Positions 43,473-51,992 of a stretch of DNA of 64,000 nt are shown here, piece by piece. Source of the stretch: Lwoffella lincolnii (lineage in GTDB: Bacteria; Pseudomonadota; Gammaproteobacteria; Pseudomonadales; Moraxellaceae); assembly GCF_002014765.1 (NCBI RefSeq), contig NZ_MUYT01000007.1, positions 124,769 through 188,768 on the forward strand, read 5' to 3'. Position 1 is the stretch's first letter. Every line of letters begins with the position of its first letter. Under the pieces are notes generated by a model. It saw only the letters and a list, made by a program, of their open reading frames with translations, made no database searches and was not told the DNA's origin. A program made the translations under genes and the position numbers.

Positions 43473-43684
43473 AAAAATGTCCTTTATTTGTGGTAAATAC
43501 GGTTTGTGGTAAATGTCAATTAAATACAGTGGTGAAATGTTTGTAGCAAAATACAATCATACAATGCCATAAATCATACAATACCATAAACAAATCATAC
43601 AATGCCATAAACCCCCCATCAATACCAGCCATTGAGCGTGTCATTCTTGTGTGGCAAATGTTAATTAATAAATAAGCTTTCTTG

Positions 43685-44488
43685 CTATCGGCTGGCAAAC
43701 CTGCCATTGATGACACGCACCATCGGCGACGGTATGATGTCCGCCAGCTGATACAACAGATGGCTGGTCAAACCAATGGGATAATGCACTTTGTTGATGT
43801 CTTGATTGGGAATGGTGGACAGTTGTGCCAGCTTTTTTGCCACGTCATCTGCCGTTAGCTGTAAGCCCAGACGGTCGATGCTGGTAACGGTGATGCCATC
43901 GGTTAAGTCAGTCTTGACCCATAAAGGCATGACGTCAATCACCTTAATGCCTTTAGGTTCGTATTCCAGATTGAGAGCTTCTGTCAAACCACGCACAAAA
44001 AACTTACTGGCAGAGTAAGGGGCAATCTCAGGTTGACCATAGATTGCAGATGCCGATGATAAATTGATGATTTTGGAATAAGGGCTTGGTGATGTTTGTA
44101 GCAGTTTGCCGACTTTGTGACAGCCAATCATCACGCCTTTGCAGTTGATGTCGATTAAGCTGAGCTGTTGCGTCAGTTTGGTGTCAGGTAAGTCGCCTGA
44201 AACGATGACTCCTGCGTTATTTATCAAAACGTGTATGTTACCAAAGGATTGTAAGGTTGTGGCAAGGGCATTATCCCAGTCATTTGGGTTGGTTACGTCC
44301 ATTGTGCCTGTGATAAGGGCGTGTTTTTTGTTGAGTTTGGCAAAGGTTTTGTCTTTTGATATGGTGGTGAGGCTGTCTGTGTCTATGTCAAACAAGGCAA
44401 GGCGGTGTCCTTTTTTTGCTAAGCGTTTGGCGGTTGCCAAGCCGATACCTTTAGATGCCCCTGTGATGAGTATGGTGAGTGTGGTCAT
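43685..44488 (-). CDS. Short-chain dehydrogenase/reductase (classical SDR)
   Basis: 267 residues from the ATG at 44488, with AAGGA seven bases upstream. NAD(P)-binding T-G-A-S-K-G-I-G, N-N-A-G-V, then catalytic Ser in N-L-S-S-A-S-A and Y-S-A-S-K, and a V-D-V-M-P-L-W-V-K-T substrate-side segment. Substrate not assignable. No operon partner is evident; the glutaredoxin-like gene is just upstream on the same strand. Confidence 0.87.
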   Translation of the reverse strand: MTTLTILITGASKGIGLATAKRLAKKGHRLALFDIDTDSLTTISKDKTFAKLNKKHALITGTMDVTNPNDWDNALATTLQSFGNIHVLINNAGVIVSGDLPDTKLTQQLSLIDINCKGVMIGCHKVGKLLQTSPSPYSKIINLSSASAIYGQPEIAPYSASKFFVRGLTEALNLEYEPKGIKVIDVMPLWVKTDLTDGITVTSIDRLGLQLTADDVAKKLAQLSTIPNQDINKVHYPIGLTSHLLYQLADIIPSPMVRVINGRFASR

Positions 44489-44555
44489 GGAGGTGTCCTT
44501 AATTGATTTTGATGGATTGATTTTAATCAAAAGTATCAAAATTGTGGGTGGCATT

Positions 44556-45002
44556 TTAACAGCCGTTTATTTTGATTGTTTGATTTAGCAGTAATCTTTG
44601 AATGTCTAAGATGCCAAATGGATGGCATAACATGCCTGATTCACTGACCAAAATAGGAATGGATTGAGCCAGTTGTTCTGGTTGAACATGTTGGTTATGC
44701 TTGTGCTTGTTATTTAAACCGTTATCTAAACTGTCATCTGGGTCGTTATTTAAGTGGTTGCTTGATACGTTGTTTGGATTGGCAAGTTGGCTGGGTAAAT
44801 CAACACTCAATAAATCAACAATGTCTATTTGTTGATAGGTAAACACAATGACTTTTTGACACAGCTGAAGTTGTGCTTGGGCAAGCTCACAAAGATGACA
44901 ATGGGACGTGCCAATGAGCCAAATGTTTGGCGGTATGACTGATAAATTGGCTGTGTTTTTTAGATGTTGATTTAATAATTGAATTAACAGACGGTGATTC
45001 AT
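44556..45002 (-). CDS. Glutaredoxin-like DUF836 protein
   Basis: About 148 residues from 45002 (a longer start at 45053 is possible; neither has a strong ribosome site). Thioredoxin-like fold: W-L-I-G-T-S-H-C-H-L-C-E with the CxxC pair, a D-I-V-D strand, then I-P-I-L with cis-Pro, and P-F-G-I-L-D-I. Between them lies an Asn/Asp/His/Leu-rich insertion of about 40 residues (N-H-L-N-N-D-P-D-D, D-N-G-L-N-N-K-H-K-H-N-Q). Redox partner unknown. lon lies immediately upstream behind a terminator. Confidence 0.72.
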   Translation of the reverse strand: MNHRLLIQLLNQHLKNTANLSVIPPNIWLIGTSHCHLCELAQAQLQLCQKVIVFTYQQIDIVDLLSVDLPSQLANPNNVSSNHLNNDPDDSLDNGLNNKHKHNQHVQPEQLAQSIPILVSESGMLCHPFGILDIQRLLLNQTIKINGC

Positions 45003-45053
45003 GATGATAAATGATGGTAATGATGACAATAGAAAAATAAAAAACCCAAACAT

Positions 45054-45083
45054 AAAAAACCCATTAAGAAAATACTTAATGGG
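45054..45083 (-). terminator. Rho-independent terminator after lon
   Basis: On the minus strand: CCCATTAAG, six-base loop, CTTAATGGG, then six T (45059 down to 45054). It sits 22 bp after the lon stop codon. Confidence 0.9.
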
Positions 45084-45104
45084 CAGAATGTTGTCAATAA
45101 AAAC

Positions 45105-47627
45105 CTAACTGTGTAATCCTTTATCCTGTGTGGCATCTATCGTTACTTGGGCAGGTTTTATGGGCTTGGGGGAACTGACTAAAGCCACTTTTAGTACTTC
45201 GTCAATGCTGGAAACAGGCTGAATGGTCAGACCGTCTTTGACATTATCAGGGATATCTGCCAAATCTCGTTCATTGGATTCAGGTATCAGCACATGCTTG
45301 ATGCCACCACGGTGTGCTGCCAATAATTTTTCTTTTAGACCACCGATACGCAGTACCTTTCCACGCAAAGTAACTTCACCTGTCATGGCGATGTCAGGGC
45401 GAATGGCGATGCCTGTCATTGCTGATACTAAGGCGGTGGTCAAAGCAATGCCTGCTGATGGTCCGTCTTTGGGAATTGCCCCTTCTGGCATATGCACATG
45501 AATGTCAGTGTTTTTAAAGGTGTCATAACTTACCCCCAGCAGTTCGCCACGAGACCGCACCACGCTCATGGCAGCACGTATGGACTCTTTCATCACATCG
45601 CCTAAGGAGCCAGTAAAGGTAAGCTCACCTTTGCCTGACATGGTGATGGCTTCGATGGTCAACAGCTCACCACCTACTTGCGTCCATGCAAGCCCTGTAA
45701 CTCGTCCGATTTCAGCGTCTTGTTCTGCCAGACCATAATCAAATTTATGCACGCCCAAATACTCATCGATGTTGTCGTCAGTAACACGCACCAGTTTAGA
45801 TGCTTGCTCTTCGTTCGGCGTTTTGGTTGGCTTTTTGCTGGGTTTTTTACCAGCTTTGCCGTATTTTTCCACCATTTCACGCACCACCTTACGGCTGATT
45901 TTATTAATCTCACGTTCTAGGTTACGCACGCCTGCTTCTCTGGTATAACGTCGTACGATGCTGTGTAAGGCTTCACCAGTGATGTCCAATTCATCGTCTT
46001 TTAGTCCATTGTCTTTGATGGCTTTGGGAAGTAAATATTTTTCAGCAATGTTGACTTTTTCTTCTTCGGTGTAGCCAGGTAAACGAATGACTTCCATGCG
46101 GTCAAGCAGAGCAGGCGGAATATCCATGCTGTTGGCGGTACAGATGAACATGACTTGTGATAAGTCCAAATCCAAATCCAAATAATGGTCGTTAAAATTG
46201 TGATTTTGTGATGGATCTAGCACTTCTAGCAGGGCAGACGCTGGGTCTCCACGGAAGTCTTGAGCCATTTTGTCGATTTCATCAAGCAAAAACAGTGGAT
46301 TTTTAACGGCCACTTTTGCTAAAGACTGGACGATTTTACCGGGCATTGCACCGATATAGGTACGGCGATGCCCACGGATTTCAGCTTCATCTCGCACACC
46401 GCCCAACGCCATACGCACAAACTTCCGCCCTGTGGCTCGAGCGATGGATTCACCCAGTGATGTTTTACCCACCCCAGGAGGGCCCACCAAGCAAAGAATA
46501 GGTCCTTTGAGTTTTTTTACTCGTGATTGTACTGCCAGATATTCTAAGATACGGTCTTTGACATCATCTAGCCCATAGTGGTCAGTGTCCAGCACGTCTT
46601 GGGCTTTGTCCAAATTGATGCTGACCTTACTGGCGGTATTCCAAGGGGTGTCTAATATCCATTCAAGATAGTTACGCACCACTGAAGACTCACTGGACGC
46701 TGGTGGCATCATTTTGAGCTTTTTAAATTCTTGTTCGGCTTTTTTACGCACGTCGTCAGGTAAGTCGGCTTCTTTTAAGCGAGTTTCTAATTCTTCTAAG
46801 TCATCTTCTGCGTCAAATGTTCCATCATTATTTAAGTCAGACAATTCACTTTTAATGGCTTTTATTTTCTCGTTTAGATAGTATTCACGTTGGTTGTTTT
46901 CCATTTGCCGACGCACGGCTTCTTGAATGTCTTGTTCGATGTTTTGTTCGGCGCTTTGTTTGATTAAATATTCGGTTAAGGTGTTGATGTGGTCGGTTAA
47001 GTCATCATGCTCTAAGAACATTTGTTTATCACTGAGGTCCATTGCCACCCGAGTGGAGATGAAATACATCAGCTCAAGCAAATTATTGATGCGTTCGGCA
47101 ACTCGAATAAGCTCTCGAGAGTTTCTAAGCCTTGCTTCAGCATAGCTGGCAAATAAGCCCACCAAAGCTTGTTTGGTGTTGCTACTTTGATTGCTGTTCA
47201 TGGTCATGCTGATGTCTTGGCGTTCAAAGTCCGCCATCAACACATGACCATGGTCATACATGGCATCGATACGAGCCCTAAATTGTCCTTCTATCAACAC
47301 TTTGATGCAGTTATCATCGCTGTCATGAGGCATGGTATTGACGATGCGACACACAGTACCATATTGATATAAGTTATCTTGGTCAATCTCTTCAGACAAA
47401 GAGTCTTTTTGTGCCACCACCAATATTTGTCCGTCATACTCGGCTTGAGCCAGCTCAATCGCCTTGACTGATGGGGCTCGCCCAACAAATAAAGCAATCT
47501 GCATGTGTGGATACACCACCACATCACGCAGTGCCAATAACGGAAGATGGGTGGGGGGATTTTTTTGTTGGCCATCGTCATAGTCATCAGCCAACTTTTG
47601 GTCATGGTCAAATGGAATGTCAGTCAT
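45105..47627 (-). CDS. lon: ATP-dependent protease Lon
   Basis: 840 residues from the ATG at 47627, preceded by AAGAGAAC; the in-frame sequence upstream does not match the family. N-terminal LON substrate domain starting P-L-L-A-L-R-D-V-V-V-Y-P, Walker A GPPGVGKT (382-389), Walker B F-L-L-D-E-I-D-K, and a protease domain with S724 (DGPSAG) and K767 (GGLKEK) as the catalytic dyad. Degrades misfolded and regulatory proteins in the cytoplasm. Positions about 590-607 are a Lys/Pro/Thr-rich insert (K-K-P-S-K-K-P-T-K-T-P). Located right next to the Tle1-like cassette array. Confidence 0.96.
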   Translation of the reverse strand: MTDIPFDHDQKLADDYDDGQQKNPPTHLPLLALRDVVVYPHMQIALFVGRAPSVKAIELAQAEYDGQILVVAQKDSLSEEIDQDNLYQYGTVCRIVNTMPHDSDDNCIKVLIEGQFRARIDAMYDHGHVLMADFERQDISMTMNSNQSSNTKQALVGLFASYAEARLRNSRELIRVAERINNLLELMYFISTRVAMDLSDKQMFLEHDDLTDHINTLTEYLIKQSAEQNIEQDIQEAVRRQMENNQREYYLNEKIKAIKSELSDLNNDGTFDAEDDLEELETRLKEADLPDDVRKKAEQEFKKLKMMPPASSESSVVRNYLEWILDTPWNTASKVSINLDKAQDVLDTDHYGLDDVKDRILEYLAVQSRVKKLKGPILCLVGPPGVGKTSLGESIARATGRKFVRMALGGVRDEAEIRGHRRTYIGAMPGKIVQSLAKVAVKNPLFLLDEIDKMAQDFRGDPASALLEVLDPSQNHNFNDHYLDLDLDLSQVMFICTANSMDIPPALLDRMEVIRLPGYTEEEKVNIAEKYLLPKAIKDNGLKDDELDITGEALHSIVRRYTREAGVRNLEREINKISRKVVREMVEKYGKAGKKPSKKPTKTPNEEQASKLVRVTDDNIDEYLGVHKFDYGLAEQDAEIGRVTGLAWTQVGGELLTIEAITMSGKGELTFTGSLGDVMKESIRAAMSVVRSRGELLGVSYDTFKNTDIHVHMPEGAIPKDGPSAGIALTTALVSAMTGIAIRPDIAMTGEVTLRGKVLRIGGLKEKLLAAHRGGIKHVLIPESNERDLADIPDNVKDGLTIQPVSSIDEVLKVALVSSPKPIKPAQVTIDATQDKGLHS

Positions 47628-47661
47628 AAAGGTGTTCTCTTGTTTGTGAGTCATGACCAAG

Positions 47662-47691
47662 TTAATGGTGGCAGGGTGGGTAAATTGCAAG
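47662..47691 (-). promoter_or_regulatory. Candidate heat-shock (sigma-32-like) promoter of lon
   Basis: On the minus strand, CTTGCAA (47691-47685), 13 bases, then CCACCATTAA down to 47662. This resembles CTTGAAA-N11-15-CCCCATNT and lies about 35 bp before the start codon. Spacing and partial match only. Confidence 0.35.
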
Positions 47692-47716
47692 GATTTTATG
47701 AACCCCCAATTCAAAG

Positions 47717-47748
47717 CCCCCAATATCAGAATGAGCACCTAAAAAGCC
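47717..47748. repeat. Isolated fragment of the Tle1-like core, identical to 50466-50497
   Basis: 32 bases identical to 50466-50497. On the minus strand they encode part of the G-A-H-S-D-I-G-G-G motif. No longer similarity continues on either side, so this is a stump of a cassette. It lies upstream of lon, marking one outer edge of the array. Confidence 0.85.
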
Positions 47749-47792
47749 CAATTCTAAATAGTGAGTGCAGGACGATGATGTTATGACATCTA

Positions 47793-48356
47793 CTAAGCAT
47801 AAGGATTGCCTACTTTAACAGGTTCGTGCTCAATTTCTTGACTGATATTGCCATTACCGTCAATATACAAAGAAATCGTTACCCTTGTCTTATGCCAATG
47901 ACTGGCAGGCATTCCCTTGGCAGGCATTGCTCTGCCTTGCTCCAACAACTGCTTAGGGTAAATGGTATAAGTACGCCAAGCAGATAGGGGTAGGGATTGG
48001 GCGTAGTTGTTTCTTAGTCTATCTTGTTCTGCTTCTGTAATTAAACTGTTATAATAAATATCGGGATTGATATTTATTGTGGCATATTTAAGGTTTAACT
48101 CTTTTGGTAATGAGTTGGCATTTATACTATCACTACGAATACCCCAAGTAATATATTTGGTGTTTTGTTTAAAAATTCTTTTAAGTTCAGGCGTGTTTTC
48201 AAAAATCACAACTCCTTGATAATTTTCTGGCAAGTTGCTACCAAGTCCAAGTGTCATTTCTGTCTTTGTACCAAACATTTCCGCAATAACGCATCCACAT
48301 ACTGACAATAATGCAAGTAGAGCGATAAGATTTTTTAAAATGAGATTATATGTCAT
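47793..48356 (-). CDS. Lipoprotein, probable immunity partner of Tle1-like cassette C
   Basis: 187 residues. Lipobox L-L-S-V-C-G-C near residue 22, so probably membrane-anchored and facing the periplasm. Middle: I-T-W-G-I-R. Shared with the next partner gene: a P-x-S/D-A-W-x-T-Y-T-I motif, then a beta-rich end I-S-L-Y-I-D-G-N. Begins 9 bp after the cassette C stop. Tle1 effectors are neutralised by periplasmic lipoproteins (Tli1), which this resembles in place and form. No specific family was identified. Confidence 0.6.
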   Translation of the reverse strand: MTYNLILKNLIALLALLSVCGCVIAEMFGTKTEMTLGLGSNLPENYQGVVIFENTPELKRIFKQNTKYITWGIRSDSINANSLPKELNLKYATININPDIYYNSLITEAEQDRLRNNYAQSLPLSAWRTYTIYPKQLLEQGRAMPAKGMPASHWHKTRVTISLYIDGNGNISQEIEHEPVKVGNPYA

Positions 48357-48365
48357 AACTGTCTC

Positions 48366-49214
48366 CTATTTCTTAACTTGCTTATGAAGCGGTATGCCTG
48401 AACATAGTTGCTTATCACTTAAAGCTGTTTCGCTACTTTTGATTTTTTTATTAGTATATTTTAAATCTATCCCATAATGACATTTTAACCAATACAAGTA
48501 GTCATTGATGGCAATGATTTTATTTTCATCATTAGCCGCCATCAACACCGCATCTTTAACCAAATTGCCAACATAAGGCACACGCTCTTTTTCAAAAAAG
48601 CCTTTTTGTTTATTTTTTGCGATGATTTCAGTGGCATTTTGTAGCTTGTCTAATTTTTTATTTTTTGGATTTTCAAAGGCTTTGGTGTCATTCCAGTTTA
48701 ATTCTAAATGTTTAAAGTTATTAAATATCTTGGTTTTGTCATAGTCTTTTGAGCTGTCAGTTGCCCATCTAAACTCACCGCCTAGACTAAAAAAAAGGGG
48801 GAGGGTAAATGAACTGTCGTGAACAATGGGGTTGTTGATTTGTTTGTATTGGCTATAATCTTTAAACTTGATGTTGCCTTTTTCTTGTGCCTGTTTTATC
48901 ATCCACATCAAACTTGCGTTAGACAGGTCGCCATCTTTATACCCACCCCCAATATCGGAATGAGCACCTAAAAAACCTTTTTCTAGACGGTATTTGTCAT
49001 TGATGGTTTTATCATTTTTACTGTTAGCCTCCGTTTGACTGATATAGATAGACCGTCTGGCAAATTCAGCACGGTTTTCATTGGTGGCAACAGCGTGGAC
49101 GATGGTTTGAAAGTCGCTATTTGAGACATCTAAATTCATTCCAAAAGCTCTGATGTTTTGCATATCGTTATCCTGATTTGAGCCAAAGGCAGGGACGGTG
49201 TCGTATAGTCCCAT
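48366..49214 (-). CDS. Orphan Tle1-like (DUF2235) phospholipase C-terminal cassette C
   Basis: 282 residues, the longest cassette. Starts M-G-L-Y-D-T-V-P-A-F-G, which corresponds to the G-L-x-D-T-V region in the middle of DUF2235/Tle1 enzymes, then I-V-H-A-V-A-T-N-E-N-R, and H-S-D-I-G-G-G-Y (85-92) with the catalytic-type His/Asp. The upstream GFSRG nucleophile half is missing, so it cannot be an active lipase alone. The C-terminal 150 residues, ending D-Y-L-Y-W-L-K-C-H-Y-G, differ from cassettes A and B. Followed by its own lipoprotein partner gene. Confidence 0.75.
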   Translation of the reverse strand: MGLYDTVPAFGSNQDNDMQNIRAFGMNLDVSNSDFQTIVHAVATNENRAEFARRSIYISQTEANSKNDKTINDKYRLEKGFLGAHSDIGGGYKDGDLSNASLMWMIKQAQEKGNIKFKDYSQYKQINNPIVHDSSFTLPLFFSLGGEFRWATDSSKDYDKTKIFNNFKHLELNWNDTKAFENPKNKKLDKLQNATEIIAKNKQKGFFEKERVPYVGNLVKDAVLMAANDENKIIAINDYLYWLKCHYGIDLKYTNKKIKSSETALSDKQLCSGIPLHKQVKK

Positions 49215-49230
49215 AAAGTTGAATTTGAAG

Positions 49231-49896
49231 TTAATGCCAAAGAGATTTTTTTTGGTGTTTCCAATAATTGAGAATATCTATTGTGTGTTCCATTTTGTTG
49301 TCTATAACAACTGTATGAAATTTTAATTCTACATATCTGTCGTTTCTCTCTGTAAATTTTGATGAAGTAATATCAAAATTTTTCTCTTTGTTTCCGATGG
49401 GATTCTTGTCTTTTATGGAATTTTCAATAATTTCTTTGGTGTTTATGGTGTAGGTCTCCCAAGCATCTTGTGGAATTGTATTATAAAGGCTGTCAACATA
49501 GTCGTCCATTTTTGTACAAGTTTTCATTGTTTCATCATCAAGATATGCTGGGTCACAAAAAATTGTATTTCGCTTTCTTGGGATTGTTGTATATCTAAAT
49601 GTTAAGTTTGGTATGTTGTTCCATTTTTTAATATTAAACAAGCAGGTTCCATAGTGAAAAAATCTATCATTATTTTTTATCCTATCATCTGGATTATACC
49701 CAATGGCTAGATAATAAAGACCACAATAGGATTTCATTGGTTCCAACAATTCATAAATAATAATTTGATCTCTTGTATCATCATTTAGACTGTGTGGAGA
49801 GTTGAATGTAATTGTACTAATCTCTGATTTTGGACTGGCACAGGCTGTTAATGATGTGAATAGATAAAACACTGTCATAATTTTTATAAATTTCAT
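49231..49896 (-). CDS. Lipoprotein, probable immunity partner of Tle1-like cassette B
   Basis: 221 residues. Signal with lipobox T-S-L-T-A-C. Then S-L-Y-N-T-I-P-Q-D-A-W-E-T-Y-T-I, matching the partner C motif, and a C-terminal beta segment H-T-V-V-I-D-N. Several Cys residues sit in pairs (F-C-D-P, K-T-C-T-K). Follows cassette B by about 10 bp. Very AT-rich compared with surrounding housekeeping genes. No known family recognised; immunity role inferred from position. Confidence 0.6.
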   Translation of the reverse strand: MKFIKIMTVFYLFTSLTACASPKSEISTITFNSPHSLNDDTRDQIIIYELLEPMKSYCGLYYLAIGYNPDDRIKNNDRFFHYGTCLFNIKKWNNIPNLTFRYTTIPRKRNTIFCDPAYLDDETMKTCTKMDDYVDSLYNTIPQDAWETYTINTKEIIENSIKDKNPIGNKEKNFDITSSKFTERNDRYVELKFHTVVIDNKMEHTIDILNYWKHQKKSLWH

Positions 49897-49906
49897 CTCT
49901 TATTCC

Positions 49907-50686
49907 TTATTGAATTTGAACAGAAAGACCATCAAGACTATAACCCTTATTTTTAAGCCAATTAATATAATCTTGAATGAGTATATATCTTTGATTATTG
50001 CCAATCGCACCCTTGCCGTACAAGATTGTGGGCTGACCCTCTCCATCAATACCTTTAAATGCCCTAATCTCATCAACTTCTGGACAATCATTAATAAAGG
50101 GTCCACAAGCCCATCTTTTCATATACTCACCACTAAGGCGACGTATGTCATCAAATCGGTTTACTCCCTTTGGTTGATAAGATCGGCTATGTTCCCAATT
50201 AAATTTTAGGTGCGGAATGCTAGTAAATTGCTCTACACTACCATTTTCAGTCCCTGCCCAGCGAAATTGACGACTTGGACTAAAAATAATAGTTCCAGCA
50301 GCTCTCTCCACTCCAATACTATCGTGAACGATAGGGTTGGAAATTCTTTTGTCATTGGTATTTAATTTAATCTCAGTTTTAGTGCCTTGGCTTTTATATA
50401 ACTTATTAGCCTCATTCGCCATCCATACCAAGGTAACATCAGATAAGTCGCCTTCGTGATAGCCACCCCCAATATCAGAATGAGCACCTAAAAAGCCTTT
50501 TTCTAGGCGGTATTTGCTATCAGATTGTTCTATGCCATTGTTGCTATTGGCTTGGCTTTCTCCTGTGTAGATGGAGCGTCTGGCAAATTGTTTGCGGTTT
50601 TCGTTGGCTGCGACTGCGTGGACGATGGTGTTAAAATCACTGCCTGAGACATCTAAGTCCATGTTAAAATTTTCGGTGTTTTGCAT
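49907..50686 (-). CDS. Orphan Tle1-like (DUF2235) phospholipase C-terminal cassette B
   Basis: 259 residues. Opens M-Q-N-T-E-N-F-N-M-D-L-D-V, matching residues 18 on of cassette C, then I-V-H-A-V-A-A-N-E-N-R and H-S-D-I-G-G-G-Y (69-76). Ends Y-I-N-W-L-K-N-K-G-Y. The codons just before the start (T-K-Q-D-N-D) still match cassette C and run back in frame to the stop codon of partner A, so the cassette begins about there. Nucleophile half absent. Confidence 0.75.
   Translation of the reverse strand: MQNTENFNMDLDVSGSDFNTIVHAVAANENRKQFARRSIYTGESQANSNNGIEQSDSKYRLEKGFLGAHSDIGGGYHEGDLSDVTLVWMANEANKLYKSQGTKTEIKLNTNDKRISNPIVHDSIGVERAAGTIIFSPSRQFRWAGTENGSVEQFTSIPHLKFNWEHSRSYQPKGVNRFDDIRRLSGEYMKRWACGPFINDCPEVDEIRAFKGIDGEGQPTILYGKGAIGNNQRYILIQDYINWLKNKGYSLDGLSVQIQ
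50466..50497. repeat. Core repeat of the Tle1-like array (copy in cassette B)
   Basis: Identical over 32 bases to 47717-47748 and nearly identical to about 48946-48977 in cassette C; a shorter, more diverged version is near 51958-51980 in cassette A. It encodes the G-A-H-S-D-I-G-G-G motif and could serve as a site of homologous exchange. Confidence 0.8.
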
Positions 50687-50716
50687 ATCGTTGTCTTGTT
50701 TTGTATTGATTGGAGA

Positions 50717-51457
50717 TTAACTCCAAGGGTTTGTGTATGGTTGAGCCCAAGACAAGGTTTCTTGATAGTTTATCACTAGTATTTTATTTTCTTGACCGCA
50801 TATAGATGAGCATTTTATGCTTTGTATATCTATTTTGTACTCCCATAATTTATCAACATTAAATGGGTTGGGTATTCCTATTGGGAACGCATAAATTCCA
50901 AAGTAGATAGGTTTTCTGTACCCAATTGGTTTTTGATGCTTGGTGTGCTGTATTTTGTGTGATAAATCTATATTTTGGTATTGCCAATCTTCTTCTGGAA
51001 TTGTATCAATTTTCTGAAAAATCTTATCATAGTATTTTTCTAATTCATAATATTCTGTATTATTTGGTACAATATCATCAATATTGATCATTGAATAATA
51101 AAATCCGAAGAAACTAGAATGGCTTTTTTTAAGGTCATTATAGTTTATATCACAATTAAAACTTAATAAGTAGTCTGAATATTGATTGTTACCTTCAATC
51201 CAAGCAGAATCGTAACCTTGCTTGCATAGCTCAAAGTTGTCTGCTTTTTTAAATACAATAATATATTTTTTATCTAAATTTTCATTTTCAACAGATATAT
51301 TTATGTTTGTTTTTCCAAAAAATGGACTAATTTCATAAATCATTTGGTATACAACAATCAGAAATATAGCAATAGTTTTCTTTTTGTGTTTATTGATAAA
51401 TTTCTCTATTTTGTATAAGAAACTTATCAAAAAATTTAATTTAAATTCCATAACCAT
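50717..51457 (-). CDS. Membrane protein, probable immunity partner of Tle1-like cassette A
   Basis: 246 residues. Unlike partners B and C it has no lipobox: a basic stretch (N-K-H-K-K-K) is followed by one membrane helix (about 28-46), anchoring a periplasmic domain. I-D-T-I-P-E-E-D-W-Q-Y and H-Q-K-P-I-G resemble the W and K-x-P-I-G region of partner B. Its start overlaps the end of cassette A by 17 bp; an internal ATG at 51451 is an alternative. Very AT-rich. Function inferred only. Confidence 0.55.
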   Translation of the reverse strand: MVMEFKLNFLISFLYKIEKFINKHKKKTIAIFLIVVYQMIYEISPFFGKTNINISVENENLDKKYIIVFKKADNFELCKQGYDSAWIEGNNQYSDYLLSFNCDINYNDLKKSHSSFFGFYYSMINIDDIVPNNTEYYELEKYYDKIFQKIDTIPEEDWQYQNIDLSHKIQHTKHQKPIGYRKPIYFGIYAFPIGIPNPFNVDKLWEYKIDIQSIKCSSICGQENKILVINYQETLSWAQPYTNPWS

Positions 51458-51992
51458 TACCTCTCAACCATTCTATATACTCTTTAATTTTTATTTGTTC
51501 ATCTTTATCGTATAGAATTTCTTTGTCAGAATCATATTTTAGTTTCTTATAATCATTCATTACATCGGTTGCACTTCTAGTCGGACAAGTACCGTCTTTG
51601 CGACTACAAGCTGGTAATTGAGACAATTTAAGGTACTCTTCTGAGTATCTTTTAACTTTTTCAAATTTCTTTGATTTGTCATTTTCAAATTGTAAGGTGT
51701 CTTTCCAATTTAGTTTTAGATGACTAATTTTCTCAAACTGACTAATACTATTACCATCTTTTGCCCATAAGAATTGTCTTGATGGTTTATATTGGGATAA
51801 GGAATATACACCAACATTGTCGTGTACAACAGGATTGGTTGTTGAATGATAATTGTTTTCTGTAATCCATTTTCGGTCTATTGTGACATTTGATTTTTCA
51901 GCTTGTTTTATTATCCACATTAAAGCAGTATCAGACAAATCCCCATTGGCATAACCTCCGCCAATATCAGAATGAACCCCAACGTATGCCAC
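51441..51992 (-). CDS. Truncated Tle1-like cassette A, abutting fthC
   Basis: 183 residues read from a GTG. The recognisable family sequence begins abruptly at A-Y-V-G-V-H-S-D-I-G-G-G-Y, so the conserved part before it (I-V-H-A-V-A region) is missing. The rest, ending I-K-E-Y-I-E-W-L-R-G-N-G-Y-G, parallels cassettes B and C. The first 26 bases overlap the end of fthC in another frame. Its expression would depend on readthrough from fthC. Best seen as the outermost, broken cassette. Confidence 0.65.
   Translation of the reverse strand: MAYVGVHSDIGGGYANGDLSDTALMWIIKQAEKSNVTIDRKWITENNYHSTTNPVVHDNVGVYSLSQYKPSRQFLWAKDGNSISQFEKISHLKLNWKDTLQFENDKSKKFEKVKRYSEEYLKLSQLPACSRKDGTCPTRSATDVMNDYKKLKYDSDKEILYDKDEQIKIKEYIEWLRGNGYGI

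Noticed and set aside
47793..51992. Functional type VI secretion cluster
   Set aside because: No Tss, Hcp, VgrG or PAAR genes; only effector-like fragments and partners.
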